Source: an uncultured Gammaproteobacteria bacterium
GTDB lineage: Bacteria; Pseudomonadota; Gammaproteobacteria; GCA-2729495
Length of the DNA stretch: 53,279 nucleotides
Direction of reading: 5' to 3'
Assembly: GCA_947258805.1 (NCBI GenBank)
Contig: CAMYJV010000001.1
Span: 1-53,279 of the forward strand
This document shows positions 1 through 9,057 of this stretch, in pieces. The notes under the pieces are model-generated. The model saw only the letters and a list, made by a program, of their open reading frames with translations. It ran no database searches and had not been told where the DNA came from. Positions within the stretch are counted from its first letter, which is position 1. Each line of letters begins with the position of its first letter. The position numbers and the translations under genes were made by a program.

Positions 1-173
1 TAGCGCAGGCCGCAAAGCTTGTCCGCCAGCCAGCAGATCAGGCTGGTCCACCGGGGCACCCAGTTGTAGCCGGTGTGCCAGCCGAAGGCCCGGCCGATGA
101 TTACCAGCAGCGCATAGGGGAGCACGGTTACGAACATCAGGCAGGTGAACAGGACCGAGCGCAATAACCGCAT
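1..173 (-). CDS. PlsC-like 1-acylglycerol-3-phosphate acyltransferase, N-terminal fragment
   Basis: Only the first 57 codons lie in the window. They read MRLLRSVLFTCLMFVTVLP and continue through a hydrophobic segment to a Trp-rich stretch (GWHTGYNWVPRW) and LICWLADKLCGL. This pattern is typical of the N-terminal membrane helix of PlsC-type lysophosphatidate acyltransferases, which make phosphatidate at the inner membrane. The catalytic HX4D motif would lie beyond the edge and is not seen. The gene starts 17 bases after the glyS stop, so it probably belongs to the glyQ-glyS transcript, as such genes often do in gammaproteobacteria. The family call rests on this short N-terminus and on context. 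Confidence 0.55.
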   Translation of the reverse strand, partial: MRLLRSVLFTCLMFVTVLPYALLVIIGRAFGWHTGYNWVPRWTSLICWLADKLCGLR

Positions 174-190
174 GATGGTGGTCAGCCGGC

Positions 191-2320
191 TCAGGTCGGA
201 ATCAGCGACAAGTCTGCGACGTCCAGGAACAGGTGGCGCAGCCGCTTCAGCAAAGCCAGCCGGTTGGCACGCAGCCCCGCGTCGTCGGTCATCACCATGA
301 CCGCGTCGAAGAAAGCATCGACGGGTTCACGCAGCCCCGCCAGTTCCGTCAGCACCGCCTCGTAATCGCGCTGCGCGAGTCGTTCCTCATGTGCGCCCAG
401 CACGTGCACCACGGCTTCGTGCAGCTGGGTTTCTGCCGTCGCTTCAAACATTTCCGGCCGCACTGCGTCTGGTGCCTGGTCGGCACCGCGCAGGATATTC
501 GCGATGCGCTTGTTCGCCAGGGCAAGGCTGTCGGCCGCGGGCAACTGCAGAAAGCCCTGCACGGCCACCACGCGTTGATGAAAGTCCAGGGGCGACGACG
601 GATTGCGGGCACGCACCGCCTCGAAGGTCTCAGGCGTCACCGCGCCGGCAGGCAGGCCGGGCGCGAGGCCGTCCCGGTAATACGCGCGTAGCCGGTCCAT
701 GATGAAGGCAAAGATCTCATCCACCAGGGCGTCGGGGTCTGCGCATTTCACTGGCTGTAGCGCCACTGCCTGTGCCAGCGGTCTGCGCAGGTCGAGCTCA
801 ACGCCGTCTTCCACCAGCACGCGCAGCAAGCCCAGTGCGGCACGGCGCAGCCCGAAAGGGTCCTTGTTGCCGGTGGGCCGTTTGCCTGCGGCGAAGATCC
901 CGGCCAGCGTATCCAGCCGGTCGGCCACGGTCAGCGCGCGGCCTGTGGGGGTGGTGGGCAGCCGGTCGCCGGCATGGCGGGGCAGGTATTGCTCTTCGAT
1001 AGCGGTGGCCACCGCCGGCATTTCCCGGTCGTGCACCGCGTAGTAGTAGCCCATGCGGCCCTGCAGCTCCGGGAATTCTCCGACCATGGCGGTCAGCAGG
1101 TCGGTCTTGGCGAGGTGGGCTGCGCGCACGACCCATTGCTGGAAAACCGTCTGGTCGAAGGTCACGTCGTGCAACAGATCGGCCGCAATCTCGTGACCCA
1201 GTTGCGCAACTCGGGCGGACTTGTCGAACAGGGAACCCAGGTCTTTTTCGAACACCACCTGCTTGAGCTTGTCCCGCCGGTCTGCCAGGGACGTGCGCCG
1301 ATCCTGCGCAAAGAAGAAGGCCGCGTCGGCGAGGCGCGGGCGCACGACTCGCTCATTTCCTGCCTGCACCTGGGCAACATCCCTGCTGTCCAGGTTGCTG
1401 ATCGTGATGAAGTGCGGCAACAGTTTGCCGTCGGCATCCCGCACCGGGAAGTAGCGCTGGTGGTCCTGCAGCGTGGAGATCAGCACTTCTTCCGGCAAGT
1501 CCAGGAACTCCGTGTCGAAACGTCCGGCCACGGCCACCGGCCATTCCACCAGCGCGGTCACCTCATCTACCACGGCCGGGTTTAGCACGGCTTCGCCGCT
1601 GATCCCGGCGGCCGCGCTATGGGCCAGTTCCACGATACGTGCCCGGCGGGCCGCAAAGCCCGGCAACACCGAGCCCTGCTGCTGCAGTACGGATTGATAA
1701 TCTGCTGCCTGCGTCAGCGTGATGGGGTCCGGCGCGTGAAAGCGGTGGCCGCGCGTGGCGGCACCGGCGGTCTGGCCCAGCAACTCGGCGGGCACGACCT
1801 GGTCGCCCAGTAACATCACGATCCAGTGCACCGGCCGGACGAACTCTGCATCGCCCGCGCCCCAGCGCATGCGTTTTGGAATTGGCAGGCTCGCCAATGC
1901 GCTGTCGATGATGCCAGGCAGTAATTCGGCAGCAGCATGGCCGGCCTCAACGCCGCGGAAACAGAGCCACTCGCCCTTCGGGGTGCGTTGTCGTTGCAGG
2001 TCGGCCACCGCCACGCCGCAGCCGGCCGCAAAGGCTTCTGCGGCCCGAGTCGGCTGGCCGGCCTCGTCAAAGGCCACTTTCACGGGCGGCCCGCGTTTGT
2101 CCACTTCGCGCTGGGCCTGCTTCAGGTCGAGGCCGCGAACCAGCAGCGCAAGCCGGCGGGGCGCGGCAAATGATTCCGTCACACCATGGGCGAGACCGGC
2201 ATCCCGCAGGCCGTTCAGCGTGGCTTCGCTAAAGGCGGTTTCCAGGCGGTGGAGGGCTTTCGGCGGCAACTCTTCAGTGCCGATTTCCACCAGAAAATCC
2301 GCAGTGGCGGAGGTCGTCAT
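191..2320 (-). CDS. glyS: Glycine--tRNA ligase, beta subunit
   Basis: Beta subunit of the heterotetrameric bacterial glycyl-tRNA synthetase, which charges tRNA-Gly in the cytoplasm. The 709-residue product opens with FLVEIGTEELPP, the family signature, and ends with the anticodon-binding-type region (FFDAVMVM, ANRLALLKRL). Length is close to the usual 690-710. I place the start at the ATG at 2320 rather than the in-frame TTG three bases upstream, because GGAG sits 8 bases before the ATG. It follows glyQ by 17 bases, so the two subunits are co-transcribed. No anomalies are visible. Confidence 0.97.
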   Translation of the reverse strand: MTTSATADFLVEIGTEELPPKALHRLETAFSEATLNGLRDAGLAHGVTESFAAPRRLALLVRGLDLKQAQREVDKRGPPVKVAFDEAGQPTRAAEAFAAGCGVAVADLQRQRTPKGEWLCFRGVEAGHAAAELLPGIIDSALASLPIPKRMRWGAGDAEFVRPVHWIVMLLGDQVVPAELLGQTAGAATRGHRFHAPDPITLTQAADYQSVLQQQGSVLPGFAARRARIVELAHSAAAGISGEAVLNPAVVDEVTALVEWPVAVAGRFDTEFLDLPEEVLISTLQDHQRYFPVRDADGKLLPHFITISNLDSRDVAQVQAGNERVVRPRLADAAFFFAQDRRTSLADRRDKLKQVVFEKDLGSLFDKSARVAQLGHEIAADLLHDVTFDQTVFQQWVVRAAHLAKTDLLTAMVGEFPELQGRMGYYYAVHDREMPAVATAIEEQYLPRHAGDRLPTTPTGRALTVADRLDTLAGIFAAGKRPTGNKDPFGLRRAALGLLRVLVEDGVELDLRRPLAQAVALQPVKCADPDALVDEIFAFIMDRLRAYYRDGLAPGLPAGAVTPETFEAVRARNPSSPLDFHQRVVAVQGFLQLPAADSLALANKRIANILRGADQAPDAVRPEMFEATAETQLHEAVVHVLGAHEERLAQRDYEAVLTELAGLREPVDAFFDAVMVMTDDAGLRANRLALLKRLRHLFLDVADLSLIPT

Positions 2321-2337
2321 CAAGGGAACTCCACGCG

Positions 2338-3252
2338 TCAGGCGGCGTCGGACCGGCCGGCCACCATCGGAAAGCCCAGCGCCTCGCGACTGTCGTAGTA
2401 AGCCTGCGCTACCAGCCTGGCCAGTTCCCGCACTCGCAAAATGAAGCGCTGTCGTTCGGTCACCGAGATGGCCTGCCGCGCGTCGAGCAGATTAAAAGCG
2501 TGCGACGCTTCCAGGACCTGTTCATAGGCGGGTAAGGTCAGCCCCTGCTCGATCAGCTGCCCGCACTGGTCTTCGGCGTCGTCGAAGCGACGGAACAGCA
2601 AGCCGGTATCAGCGGCCTCGAAGTTATAGCGTGACATCTCGACTTCGTTCTGGTGGAACACGTCGCCGTATGTGATCTGGCCGAATTCACCGTCCGTCCA
2701 CACCAGGTCGAACACACTGTCGACGCCTTGCAGGTACATCGCAATGCGTTCCAGGCCGTAGGTGATCTCGCCGGTCACAGGTCGGCAATCCAGCCCCCCC
2801 ACCTGCTGAAAATAGGTGAACTGCGTCACTTCCATGCCGTTAAGCCAGACCTCCCAGCCGAGCCCCCATGCACCAAGAGTAGGCGACTCCCAGTTGTCTT
2901 CCACGAACCGTATGTCGTGCACGAGGGGATCGATGCCCAGGGCCCGCAGAGAGTCCAGGTACAGGTCCTGGATATCGGCAGGCGACGGCTTGATAACGAC
3001 CTGGAACTGGTAATAGTGCTGCAGGCGAAAGGGGTTGTCGCCATAGCGACCGTCCGTAGGCCGCCGGCTGGGCTGCACGTAGGCTGCGCTCCAGGGCTCC
3101 GGGCCAATGGCGCGCAGGAAAGTGGCCGAGTGAAAGGTGCCGGCACCCATGGGCATGTCGTAAGGCTGCAGAACCGCGCAGCCCCGATCCGCCCAGTAGC
3201 GTTGCAGGGCAAGGATCAGGTCCTGGAAAGTGGCGGGGTGCTGCGAGGGCAC
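2338..3252 (-). CDS. glyQ: Glycine--tRNA ligase, alpha subunit
   Basis: Alpha (catalytic) subunit of glycyl-tRNA synthetase, partner of the downstream glyS product. The 304-residue protein matches the family from its first residues ([19 protein letters not shown]) and contains [20 protein letters not shown] and [20 protein letters not shown]. The reading frame stays open upstream to 3324, but the start is almost certainly the GTG at 3252: it has GGAG 6 bases upstream, and the family begins exactly there (about 303 residues). With this start, the control sites upstream of divergent glnA are all noncoding. Confidence 0.96.
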   Translation of the reverse strand: MPSQHPATFQDLILALQRYWADRGCAVLQPYDMPMGAGTFHSATFLRAIGPEPWSAAYVQPSRRPTDGRYGDNPFRLQHYYQFQVVIKPSPADIQDLYLDSLRALGIDPLVHDIRFVEDNWESPTLGAWGLGWEVWLNGMEVTQFTYFQQVGGLDCRPVTGEITYGLERIAMYLQGVDSVFDLVWTDGEFGQITYGDVFHQNEVEMSRYNFEAADTGLLFRRFDDAEDQCGQLIEQGLTLPAYEQVLEASHAFNLLDARQAISVTERQRFILRVRELARLVAQAYYDSREALGFPMVAGRSDAA

Positions 3253-3326
3253 AGGTCGCTCCGGCAAAGGCGCGCAAGTATAGCCTTGTTCCCGGCGCGC
3301 CACGCGGCGGTCACGGCGCCGCAAAT

Positions 3327-3343
3327 GGCACTAAAATGGTGCA
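3327..3343. promoter_or_regulatory. NtrC binding site 1 (distal), glnA enhancer
   Basis: A 17-base dyad with half-sites GCAC (3328-3331) and GTGC (3339-3342) separated by 7 bases, reading GGCACTAAAATGGTGCA. This is very close to the enterobacterial NtrC consensus TGCACNNNNNNNGTGCA. Its centre lies 31 bases, about three helical turns, upstream of the second site. NtrC is encoded 3.3 kb downstream in the same operon. Confidence 0.85.
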
Positions 3344-3357
3344 ACACTAAGGGCCCG

Positions 3358-3374
3358 CGCACTATAATTGTGCG
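3358..3374. promoter_or_regulatory. NtrC binding site 2 (proximal), with an embedded TATAAT
   Basis: A second NtrC dyad, CGCACTATAATTGTGCG, with GCAC at 3359-3362 and GTGC at 3370-3373 and the same 7-base spacing. It contains a perfect TATAAT at 3363-3368 on the plus strand. That recalls enteric glnAp1, a sigma-70 promoter overlapped and repressed by NtrC. I see no good -35 hexamer at the right distance, so promoter activity of the embedded box is only a suggestion. An AT-rich stretch with another TATAAT (3420-3425) lies between this site and the sigma-54 promoter. Confidence 0.82.
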
Positions 3375-3436
3375 CGATCGCGGCGGCGAAATCGGCTATC
3401 TCTAATTAAAACAGATAGTTATAATGCCCCCTAAAG

Positions 3437-3452
3437 TGGCACGCTTTGTGCA
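3437..3452 (+). promoter_or_regulatory. Sigma-54 (RpoN) promoter of glnA
   Basis: TGGCACG, 4 bases, then GTGCA: the invariant GG (-24 region) and GC (-12 region) are exactly 10 bases apart, as sigma-54 requires, and nearly all consensus positions match. The predicted transcript would begin near 3463, giving a leader of about 110 bases before glnA. With this start, the two NtrC sites centre near -97 and -128, close to the -108 and -140 known from enteric glnAp2. The rest of the 3253-3574 intergenic region shows no gene. Confidence 0.88.
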
Positions 3453-3574
3453 ACTGTGCGAGTCCCGCTCCGACAGGCCCGAAAAGGCCCGGGCGGAACG
3501 GTACCGGGGGGGATCCCGTCGGACCCACGCCCCGTTTTGACCAACAACCCAAGAGCGCTCCTGGAGGCAATGCA

Positions 3575-4984
3575 ATGACACCCGCTGATGTACTCAGCCT
3601 GCTGAAAGAAAAAGAAGCCAAGTTCGTCGACCTGCGCTTCACCGACACCCGCGGCAAGGAACAGCACGTGAGCGTGCCCGCCGGCACGATCGATGAAGGT
3701 TTTTTCGAAGACGGCAAGATGTTCGACGGCTCGTCCATCGCCGGCTGGAAGGGCATTAACGAGTCCGACATGATCTTGATGCCGGATCCGTCCACCGCCG
3801 TGGTCGACGTGTTCACCGAGGATACGACGGTCAACCTGCGCTGTAGCGTTGTCGAACCGTCGACCATGCAGGCCTACTCACGCTGCCCGCGCAGTGCCGC
3901 AGAACGTGCGATTGAATACCTTAAGTCCACCGGTATCGCGGACGACGCGTTCTTCGGCCCGGAGAATGAGTTCTTCGTGTTCGACAGCGTTCGTTATCAC
4001 TCCGACATCCAGGGCTCTTTCTACAAGCTGGATTCCCAGGAGGCTTCCTGGAGTTCAAGCGCCGAGCGCGACGAAGGCAACATCGGCCACCGTCCGGGTG
4101 TGAAGGGCGGTTACTTCCCCGTGCCGCCGGTGGATTCCCTGCACGACATCCGCTCGGCCATGTGCCTGGCGATGGAAGACATGGGCCTCGACGTCGAGGT
4201 GCACCACCACGAGGTGGCAACGGCAGGCCAGTGTGAGATCGGCGTGAAGTTCAACTCGCTGGTGCAGAAGGCCGACGAAGTCCAGGTTCTGAAGTACGTA
4301 GTAATGAACGTTGCCCACGGTTACGGCAAGACCGCGACCTTCATGCCCAAGCCGCTCGTTGGTGACAACGGTAACGGCATGCACATTCACCAGTCCCTGT
4401 CGAAGGGGGGTGAAAACATCTTTACTGGCGATGCCTACGGTGGACTGTCCGAAACCGCGTTGTACTACATCGGCGGCATTTTGAAGCACGCGCGGGCGAT
4501 TAACGCATTTGCGAACCCGAGCACCAATAGCTACAAGCGGCTGGTGAAGGGTTTCGAGGCGCCGACCTTGCTGTCGTACTCCGCGCGTAACCGGTCTGCC
4601 TCCATTCGCATTCCGTTCATCCCGAACCCGAAAGCCCGCCGGCTGGAGGTTCGTTTCCCGGACAGCATGGCCAATCCTTACCTGGCCTTTACCGCCATGC
4701 TGATGGCCGGCATCGACGGCATTCAGAACAAGATCCATCCGGGCGAACCGATGGACAAGGATCTGTACGACCTGCCGCCGGAAGAGGAAGCTGCCCTGAA
4801 AACGGTGTGTTTCAGCCTCGAAGAGGCGCTGGAGGCACTCGACACCGATCGTGAGTTCCTCACTGCCGGCGATGTGCTTAGCAATGAGCTGATCGACGGC
4901 TATATCGAACTCAAGGATGAGGAGTGCACGCGCTTGCGGATGACCACCCACCCGGTGGAGTTCGAGCTGTATTACAGCCTGTAA
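3575..4984 (+). CDS. glnA: Glutamine synthetase, type I (GSI-beta)
   Basis: Makes glutamine from glutamate, ammonia and ATP; a cytoplasmic dodecamer. The 469-residue product matches the enteric enzyme in length. It starts [21 protein letters not shown] and carries the metal and nucleotide motifs around [21 protein letters not shown] and [11 protein letters not shown]. The adenylylation site DLYDLPPEE places the modified tyrosine at residue 398, so activity should be controlled by GlnE. The ATG at 3575 was chosen over upstream in-frame starts because GGAGG lies 7 bases before it. It heads the cluster glnA-DUF4124-ntrB-ntrC behind an NtrC/sigma-54 control region. Confidence 0.98.
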   Translation: MTPADVLSLLKEKEAKFVDLRFTDTRGKEQHVSVPAGTIDEGFFEDGKMFDGSSIAGWKGINESDMILMPDPSTAVVDVFTEDTTVNLRCSVVEPSTMQAYSRCPRSAAERAIEYLKSTGIADDAFFGPENEFFVFDSVRYHSDIQGSFYKLDSQEASWSSSAERDEGNIGHRPGVKGGYFPVPPVDSLHDIRSAMCLAMEDMGLDVEVHHHEVATAGQCEIGVKFNSLVQKADEVQVLKYVVMNVAHGYGKTATFMPKPLVGDNGNGMHIHQSLSKGGENIFTGDAYGGLSETALYYIGGILKHARAINAFANPSTNSYKRLVKGFEAPTLLSYSARNRSASIRIPFIPNPKARRLEVRFPDSMANPYLAFTAMLMAGIDGIQNKIHPGEPMDKDLYDLPPEEEAALKTVCFSLEEALEALDTDREFLTAGDVLSNELIDGYIELKDEECTRLRMTTHPVEFELYYSL

Positions 4985-4999
4985 GAGTGTGAAGCCCGT

Positions 5000-5032
5000 C
5001 ACGGCCCCGGCAGGAGATTCGCCGGGGCCGTG
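5000..5032 (+). terminator. Strong hairpin after glnA
   Basis: A perfect 12-base-pair inverted repeat, CACGGCCCCGGC / GCCGGGGCCGTG, with a 9-base loop, lies 15 bases after the glnA stop. There is no T-run after it, so it may be a partial terminator or mRNA-stabilising stem rather than a full intrinsic terminator. Such a stem would explain high glnA expression with lower expression of ntrBC downstream. Confidence 0.6.
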
Positions 5033-5069
5033 CTAGGCCCCAGGGCCTGCGTTGCGGTACTCTTGATGC

Positions 5070-5639
5070 ATGCGCAGGGTCTTGTTAATTGTCTGTCTGT
5101 TCGTGGGCGTCGCTGCTGGCGCCACCGACGTTTACCGGTGGGTAGATAGCGAAGGCGTCGTGCATTTCTCGGACCGGCCGCAAGAGGGCGCCGAGCGGGT
5201 GCAGCTGCAGGAGGCGCAGACGTTCTCAGCGCCGCAGGCCCGGCCACGCAGCAGCAGTGCTGCCGCCGGTTCGCCTGAAGGTGCCGACGCACCGATCTAT
5301 CAGACCCTGGAAATCGTCAAGCCCGGGCAGGAGGAGGTCCTTTGGAACCTCGGCGGTCAACTCGACGTGACCATGCGGCTCGAACCGAGGCTGCAGATCG
5401 GCCATCGCCTGTCTCTCTTCCTGGACGACCAGCCGGTGGAGATACGCAGGGGCAGCCTGCAGACCCGGGTGACGGACGTGGGCCGCGGGGTGCACGTGCT
5501 GCTCGCGGAAGTGCGCGACCAGTCGGGCACGGTGCTGCTCAAGAGCCAGCCGCGGACCTTCGTGGTGCAGCAGACGTCCATTCAGAACCCCAACAATCCG
5601 GCCAACGCGCCGGTTCCGGCGCCCCTGGGCCCCCGCTAA
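5070..5639 (+). CDS. DUF4124 domain-containing exported protein
   Basis: A 189-residue protein with a Sec signal peptide (RVLLIVCLFVGVAAGA) followed at once by the DUF4124 signature VYRWVDSEGVVHFSDRP. The middle part (about 75-165) resembles an Ig-like or beta-rich domain (QLDVTMRLEPRLQIGHRLSLFL), and the tail is Pro/Asn-rich. The function is unknown; members are periplasmic, and this position between glnA and ntrB is common in gammaproteobacteria. Its stop, TAA at 5637-5639, lies just 14 bases before the first plausible ntrB start, and the sequence just before the stop contains GGGCCCC (see findings). Confidence 0.85.
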   Translation: MRRVLLIVCLFVGVAAGATDVYRWVDSEGVVHFSDRPQEGAERVQLQEAQTFSAPQARPRSSSAAAGSPEGADAPIYQTLEIVKPGQEEVLWNLGGQLDVTMRLEPRLQIGHRLSLFLDDQPVEIRRGSLQTRVTDVGRGVHVLLAEVRDQSGTVLLKSQPRTFVVQQTSIQNPNNPANAPVPAPLGPR

Positions 5640-5653
5640 AGCCCGCTGAACTC

Positions 5654-6685
5654 CTGGAGCATCTCAGCACCGCCGTGGTGCTGGTGGACACGGGCGCGCG
5701 CATCGGCTTCATGAACCCGGCTGCAGAGCTGTTGCTCGGCCAGAGCAAGCAGCAGGCGAAGGGTCGGCGCATCGACGAACTGGGCCCCGGCCTCGAAGAC
5801 CTGGAGGCGCTGGTCGAGCGCGCGGCAGAGACTGCCCTGCCTTTCGGTCAGACCCTGACCTTGAATCTGCCCCACGCCGAGCGTCCGGTGCTGATGGTGT
5901 CATGTCGCGTGTCACCATGGCCGGCGTCGTCGGATTGGCTGGTCGTGGAACTCCACGACGAGTCGTCCTGGTGGCAGCTCGACAAGGAACAGGCGCTGCT
6001 CGCCCAGCACGGCGCGAGTCGGCGCATCATTCGCCAGCTGGCCCACGAGGTTCGCAATCCCCTCGGCGGATTGCGGGGCGCCGCGCAGTTGCTCGAAAAA
6101 CAGCTCATCGATCGTGAGTTGCGTGAGTACACCGAAGTCATCATCGCCGAGGCCGACCGGTTGGTGGCGCTGACGGACAGCCTGCTCGGCCCGATCACTG
6201 CGCCGCGCGTCAGCGCAGTAAATCTGCACGAGCCTGCGGAGCGGGTGCGCCTGTTGATGGAATCGGATGCCTCGCCCGGCATCAGCTGGCAGCGCGACTA
6301 CGACCCGAGCCTGCCGCTGGTGCAGGCCGACGTCGACCAGCTCGTGCAGGCCCTGCTCAACTTGGTGCGCAACGCCGTGCAGGCCGTTGGCGACGAGGGG
6401 ACGATTACGCTGCGCTCGCGCGCGCTGACCGGACACGTGGTGGGTAACCAGCGGCACCGGCTCGTGGCCAGTATCGAGGTGGAAGACGACGGGCCGGGCG
6501 TGCCGCCGGAGATTGCAGACACCGTGTTCTATCCTTTGGTCAGCGGCCGCGAGAGCGGCTCCGGCCTCGGCCTGGCCCTTGCCCAGGACCTGGTGACTCG
6601 CAACGGCGGCCTGGTGGAATTCGACTCCGAGCCGGGCCACACGGTTTTTAGCATCCGCTTCCCGTTAGACAGGGACGCCCCGTGA
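5654..6685 (+). CDS. ntrB: Nitrogen regulation sensor histidine kinase NtrB (GlnL)
   Basis: Phosphorylates and dephosphorylates NtrC in response to PII. It has an N-terminal PAS domain (LSTAVVLVDTGARIGFMNPA), the H-box QLAHEVRNPLGGLRGAAQLL with the phospho-accepting His, and ATP-binding N and G boxes (NLVRNAVQAV, DDGPGVP, GSGLGLALAQDL). The C-terminus is complete and the stop overlaps the ntrC GTG by 4 bases. The start is problematic: in this frame there is no ATG, GTG or TTG between a TTG at 5342, deep inside the previous gene, and GTG codons at 5675/5678 that would cut into the PAS domain. I give the CTG at 5654 (343 residues, the normal length) as the best guess. Confidence 0.9.
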   Translation: MEHLSTAVVLVDTGARIGFMNPAAELLLGQSKQQAKGRRIDELGPGLEDLEALVERAAETALPFGQTLTLNLPHAERPVLMVSCRVSPWPASSDWLVVELHDESSWWQLDKEQALLAQHGASRRIIRQLAHEVRNPLGGLRGAAQLLEKQLIDRELREYTEVIIAEADRLVALTDSLLGPITAPRVSAVNLHEPAERVRLLMESDASPGISWQRDYDPSLPLVQADVDQLVQALLNLVRNAVQAVGDEGTITLRSRALTGHVVGNQRHRLVASIEVEDDGPGVPPEIADTVFYPLVSGRESGSGLGLALAQDLVTRNGGLVEFDSEPGHTVFSIRFPLDRDAP

Positions 6686-8082
6686 GCCTGCAGCCGCGGG
6701 TCTGGGTGGTGGATGACGATGCGTCCGTGCGCTGGGTGCTGAACAAGGCCCTGCAGGGTGAAGGTATGGCCACCCGCTGTTTCGAAGGCGCCGGAGATCT
6801 GCTGGACGCGCTGGTTGCGGAGCACCCCGACGTGCTGATTACCGACGTGCGAATGCCGGGAATGAGCGGGGTGCAGCTGATGGAGCAGATCGAGCATCGC
6901 GGCCATCACTTCCCCGTCATCGTGATGACCGCGCACGCGGACCTGGATACCGCCGTGGCTGCTTACACCGGCGGTGCCTTCGAGTACCTGCCAAAGCCCT
7001 TCGACGTTGACGAGGCCATCACGCTGGTGCGCCGCGCATCCCGCGTTGCGGACAACGGCAGTGCGGCCGCCAGCCCGCACGATGGACCGCAGCCTGCGAT
7101 GATTGGCGAGGCGCCGGCCATGCAGGAGGTGTTCCGCACCATTGGCCGGCTCGCGCGTTCGAGCATGACCGTGCTGGTCACCGGTGAGTCCGGCACCGGT
7201 AAAGAACTCATCGCCCACGCGCTGCACGAGCACAGCCCCCGCGCGGCCCAGCCCTTCGTGGCCCTGAATACGACCGCCATTGCATCGGACTTGCTTGAAT
7301 CCGAGTTGTTTGGTCACGAACGCGGTGCGTTCACCGGCGCCGACAGCCGGCGCATCGGCCGTTTCGAGCAGGCCGACGGCGGCACGCTGTTTCTCGATGA
7401 GATCGGTGATATGTCCCTGGCGCTGCAGACGCGGCTGTTGCGGGTGCTGGCCGAGAACGAGTTTTACCGGGTGGGCGGGCAGGCCACTATTGAAGTCGAC
7501 GTGCGGGTCATCGCGGCAACCAACCAGGATTTGGGCGCCGCGGTCCGCGACGGCCGCTTCCGCGAGGACTTATTCCACCGATTGAACGTGATCCATATCC
7601 GCGCGCCTGCGTTGCGCGACCGCCGGGAAGACATTCCGCTGCTGCTGAACCATTACCTGAACCGGGCGGCGGCGGAACTCGGGGTGGAGCGCAAGACGCT
7701 GAACCCCGCGGCTCTGGACATACTGCAGCGCTTCGACTGGACCGGCAACGTACGCCAGTTGGTGAATGCGTGCCGGCGCCTGACGGTGACCGCACCGGGG
7801 CGGGAGATACGGGTGGGCGATGTGCCGGAGGAATTCGGCGGCACCGACACGGCGACCGGCGGGGCGCAATGGTCAGGCCTGCTGTCACGCTGGGCAGGCC
7901 GGCAACTCGAACGCGATGACACGGCCCCGCTGCTGGACACGGCGCTGCCCGAATTCGAGCGAACCCTGATTCGCGCCGCGCTCGATCGCGCCGGCGGCCG
8001 TCGCCAGGAGGCCGCCCGCCTGCTGGGCTGGGGACGCAATACGCTGACGCGCAAGATCAAGGAGCTGGGCCTCGACGCGTGA
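6682..8082 (+). CDS. ntrC: Nitrogen regulation response regulator NtrC
   Basis: Sigma-54-dependent enhancer-binding activator, 466 residues. The receiver domain has the acidic pocket (VVDDDAS) and phospho-accepting Asp55 in LITDVRMPG. The AAA+ domain shows Walker A GESGTGKE, the sigma-54-contacting GAFTGAD loop, and Walker [11 protein letters not shown]. The C-terminal Fis-type helix-turn-helix is [19 protein letters not shown]. The GTG start overlaps the ntrB stop (GTGA), implying translational coupling. It most likely acts on the two dyads upstream of glnA, giving autoregulation of the operon. Confidence 0.97.
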   Translation: MSLQPRVWVVDDDASVRWVLNKALQGEGMATRCFEGAGDLLDALVAEHPDVLITDVRMPGMSGVQLMEQIEHRGHHFPVIVMTAHADLDTAVAAYTGGAFEYLPKPFDVDEAITLVRRASRVADNGSAAASPHDGPQPAMIGEAPAMQEVFRTIGRLARSSMTVLVTGESGTGKELIAHALHEHSPRAAQPFVALNTTAIASDLLESELFGHERGAFTGADSRRIGRFEQADGGTLFLDEIGDMSLALQTRLLRVLAENEFYRVGGQATIEVDVRVIAATNQDLGAAVRDGRFREDLFHRLNVIHIRAPALRDRREDIPLLLNHYLNRAAAELGVERKTLNPAALDILQRFDWTGNVRQLVNACRRLTVTAPGREIRVGDVPEEFGGTDTATGGAQWSGLLSRWAGRQLERDDTAPLLDTALPEFERTLIRAALDRAGGRRQEAARLLGWGRNTLTRKIKELGLDA

Positions 8083-8088
8083 GTCTGC

Positions 8089-9057
8089 CTAGCCGCAGGC
8101 CACTGTGTCAGCCATGCCGAGATCGAGAGTCCCCACCAGGTCGGCGACCATGGCGATGCCGTGGCGCTGCAGATAGTCCGCGATGCCGTCATTGATACTG
8201 CGGCACACCAGCGGGTCATAGAACAGCGCGGTGCCAACCCCGACTGTCGTTGCGCCGGCGATGATGAACTCCAGCGCGTCGGTGGCATTGCAGATGCCGC
8301 CCTGGCCAATGATCGGCACGTTCTGCGGTCCGGCGACCTCGTAGACCTGCTTCACTTTCAACAGCGCGATGGGTTTGATAGCCGGCCCGGACAGGCCGCC
8401 CTGGACGTTGGCAATGATCGGCCGCCGGCTCTCCGCGTCGATGGCCATACCCGTCACGGTGTTGATCACGGCCAGCGCATCGGCCCCCGCCTCTATACAG
8501 CGCCGCGCATTTTCCTGGATGTCGGTCTGGTTTGGTGACAGTTTGGCGATCAGGGGCTTCGACGTGGTCGAGCGGCAGGCCGCCACCACTTCGGCCGACG
8601 CTTCCGGGTAGTTGCCGAAGGACACCCCGCCTTCTTTCACGTTGGGGCAGGAAATGTTGATTTCGATGGCGTCGATGGCCGACTCGTCGAACAAGCGGCA
8701 GACCTCGGCGTACTCGTCGATCGTCGATCCGCACACATTGGCAATGAAACGCGTCTCGCCGAAATCGAGATCTGGCAGGATGTCGCCGGTCACGCGCGGG
8801 GCCCCGGGGTTCTGCAGGCCGATGGCGTTCAGCATGCCCATCGGTGTTTCGTAGACGCGGTGGGCAGCATTGCCCAGCCGCGGCAACAGCGTGGTGCCTT
8901 TCAGAACGACGGCTCCGGCGTCGCGATTCGTGAAGCCGGCAATCCGCGTGTACTCTTCGCCGAAACCCACGCAGCCCGACAGGAGTACGATGGGGCTGGT
9001 GAGGGAGAGCCCGCAGAAATCCAATTCGAGTGTCTGGTTAGTGGTTGTATCGGTCAA
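8089..9057 (-). CDS. Dihydroorotate dehydrogenase, class 1B-like
   Basis: FMN-dependent TIM-barrel enzyme, 322 residues, resembling the catalytic PyrD (PyrDB) of class 1B dihydroorotate dehydrogenases. Family motifs are GCVGFGEEY, EINISCPNVKEGGVSFG (catalytic-base cysteine Cys137), KLSPNQTD, INTVTGMAID, GGLSGPAIKP and IGQGGI. Class 1B enzymes use NAD+ through the iron-sulfur flavoprotein PyrK, and no pyrK is present here; most gammaproteobacteria rely on the membrane class 2 enzyme. It could be a PyrD paralogue with another substrate. The TTG start at 9057 has AGGTG 5 bases upstream and shares one base with the trmL ATG on the other strand. Confidence 0.8.
   Translation of the reverse strand: MTDTTTNQTLELDFCGLSLTSPIVLLSGCVGFGEEYTRIAGFTNRDAGAVVLKGTTLLPRLGNAAHRVYETPMGMLNAIGLQNPGAPRVTGDILPDLDFGETRFIANVCGSTIDEYAEVCRLFDESAIDAIEINISCPNVKEGGVSFGNYPEASAEVVAACRSTTSKPLIAKLSPNQTDIQENARRCIEAGADALAVINTVTGMAIDAESRRPIIANVQGGLSGPAIKPIALLKVKQVYEVAGPQNVPIIGQGGICNATDALEFIIAGATTVGVGTALFYDPLVCRSINDGIADYLQRHGIAMVADLVGTLDLGMADTVACG

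Noticed and set aside
3446..3574. N-terminal extension of glnA to an upstream in-frame start
   Set aside because: It would begin inside the sigma-54 promoter and add 43 residues absent from the family; the ATG at 3575 has GGAGG at ideal spacing.
5342..5653. Long N-terminal extension of ntrB starting at a TTG inside the DUF4124 gene
   Set aside because: The 104 extra residues are an out-of-frame reading of the DUF4124 gene, rich in Arg and Pro, with no similarity to NtrB.
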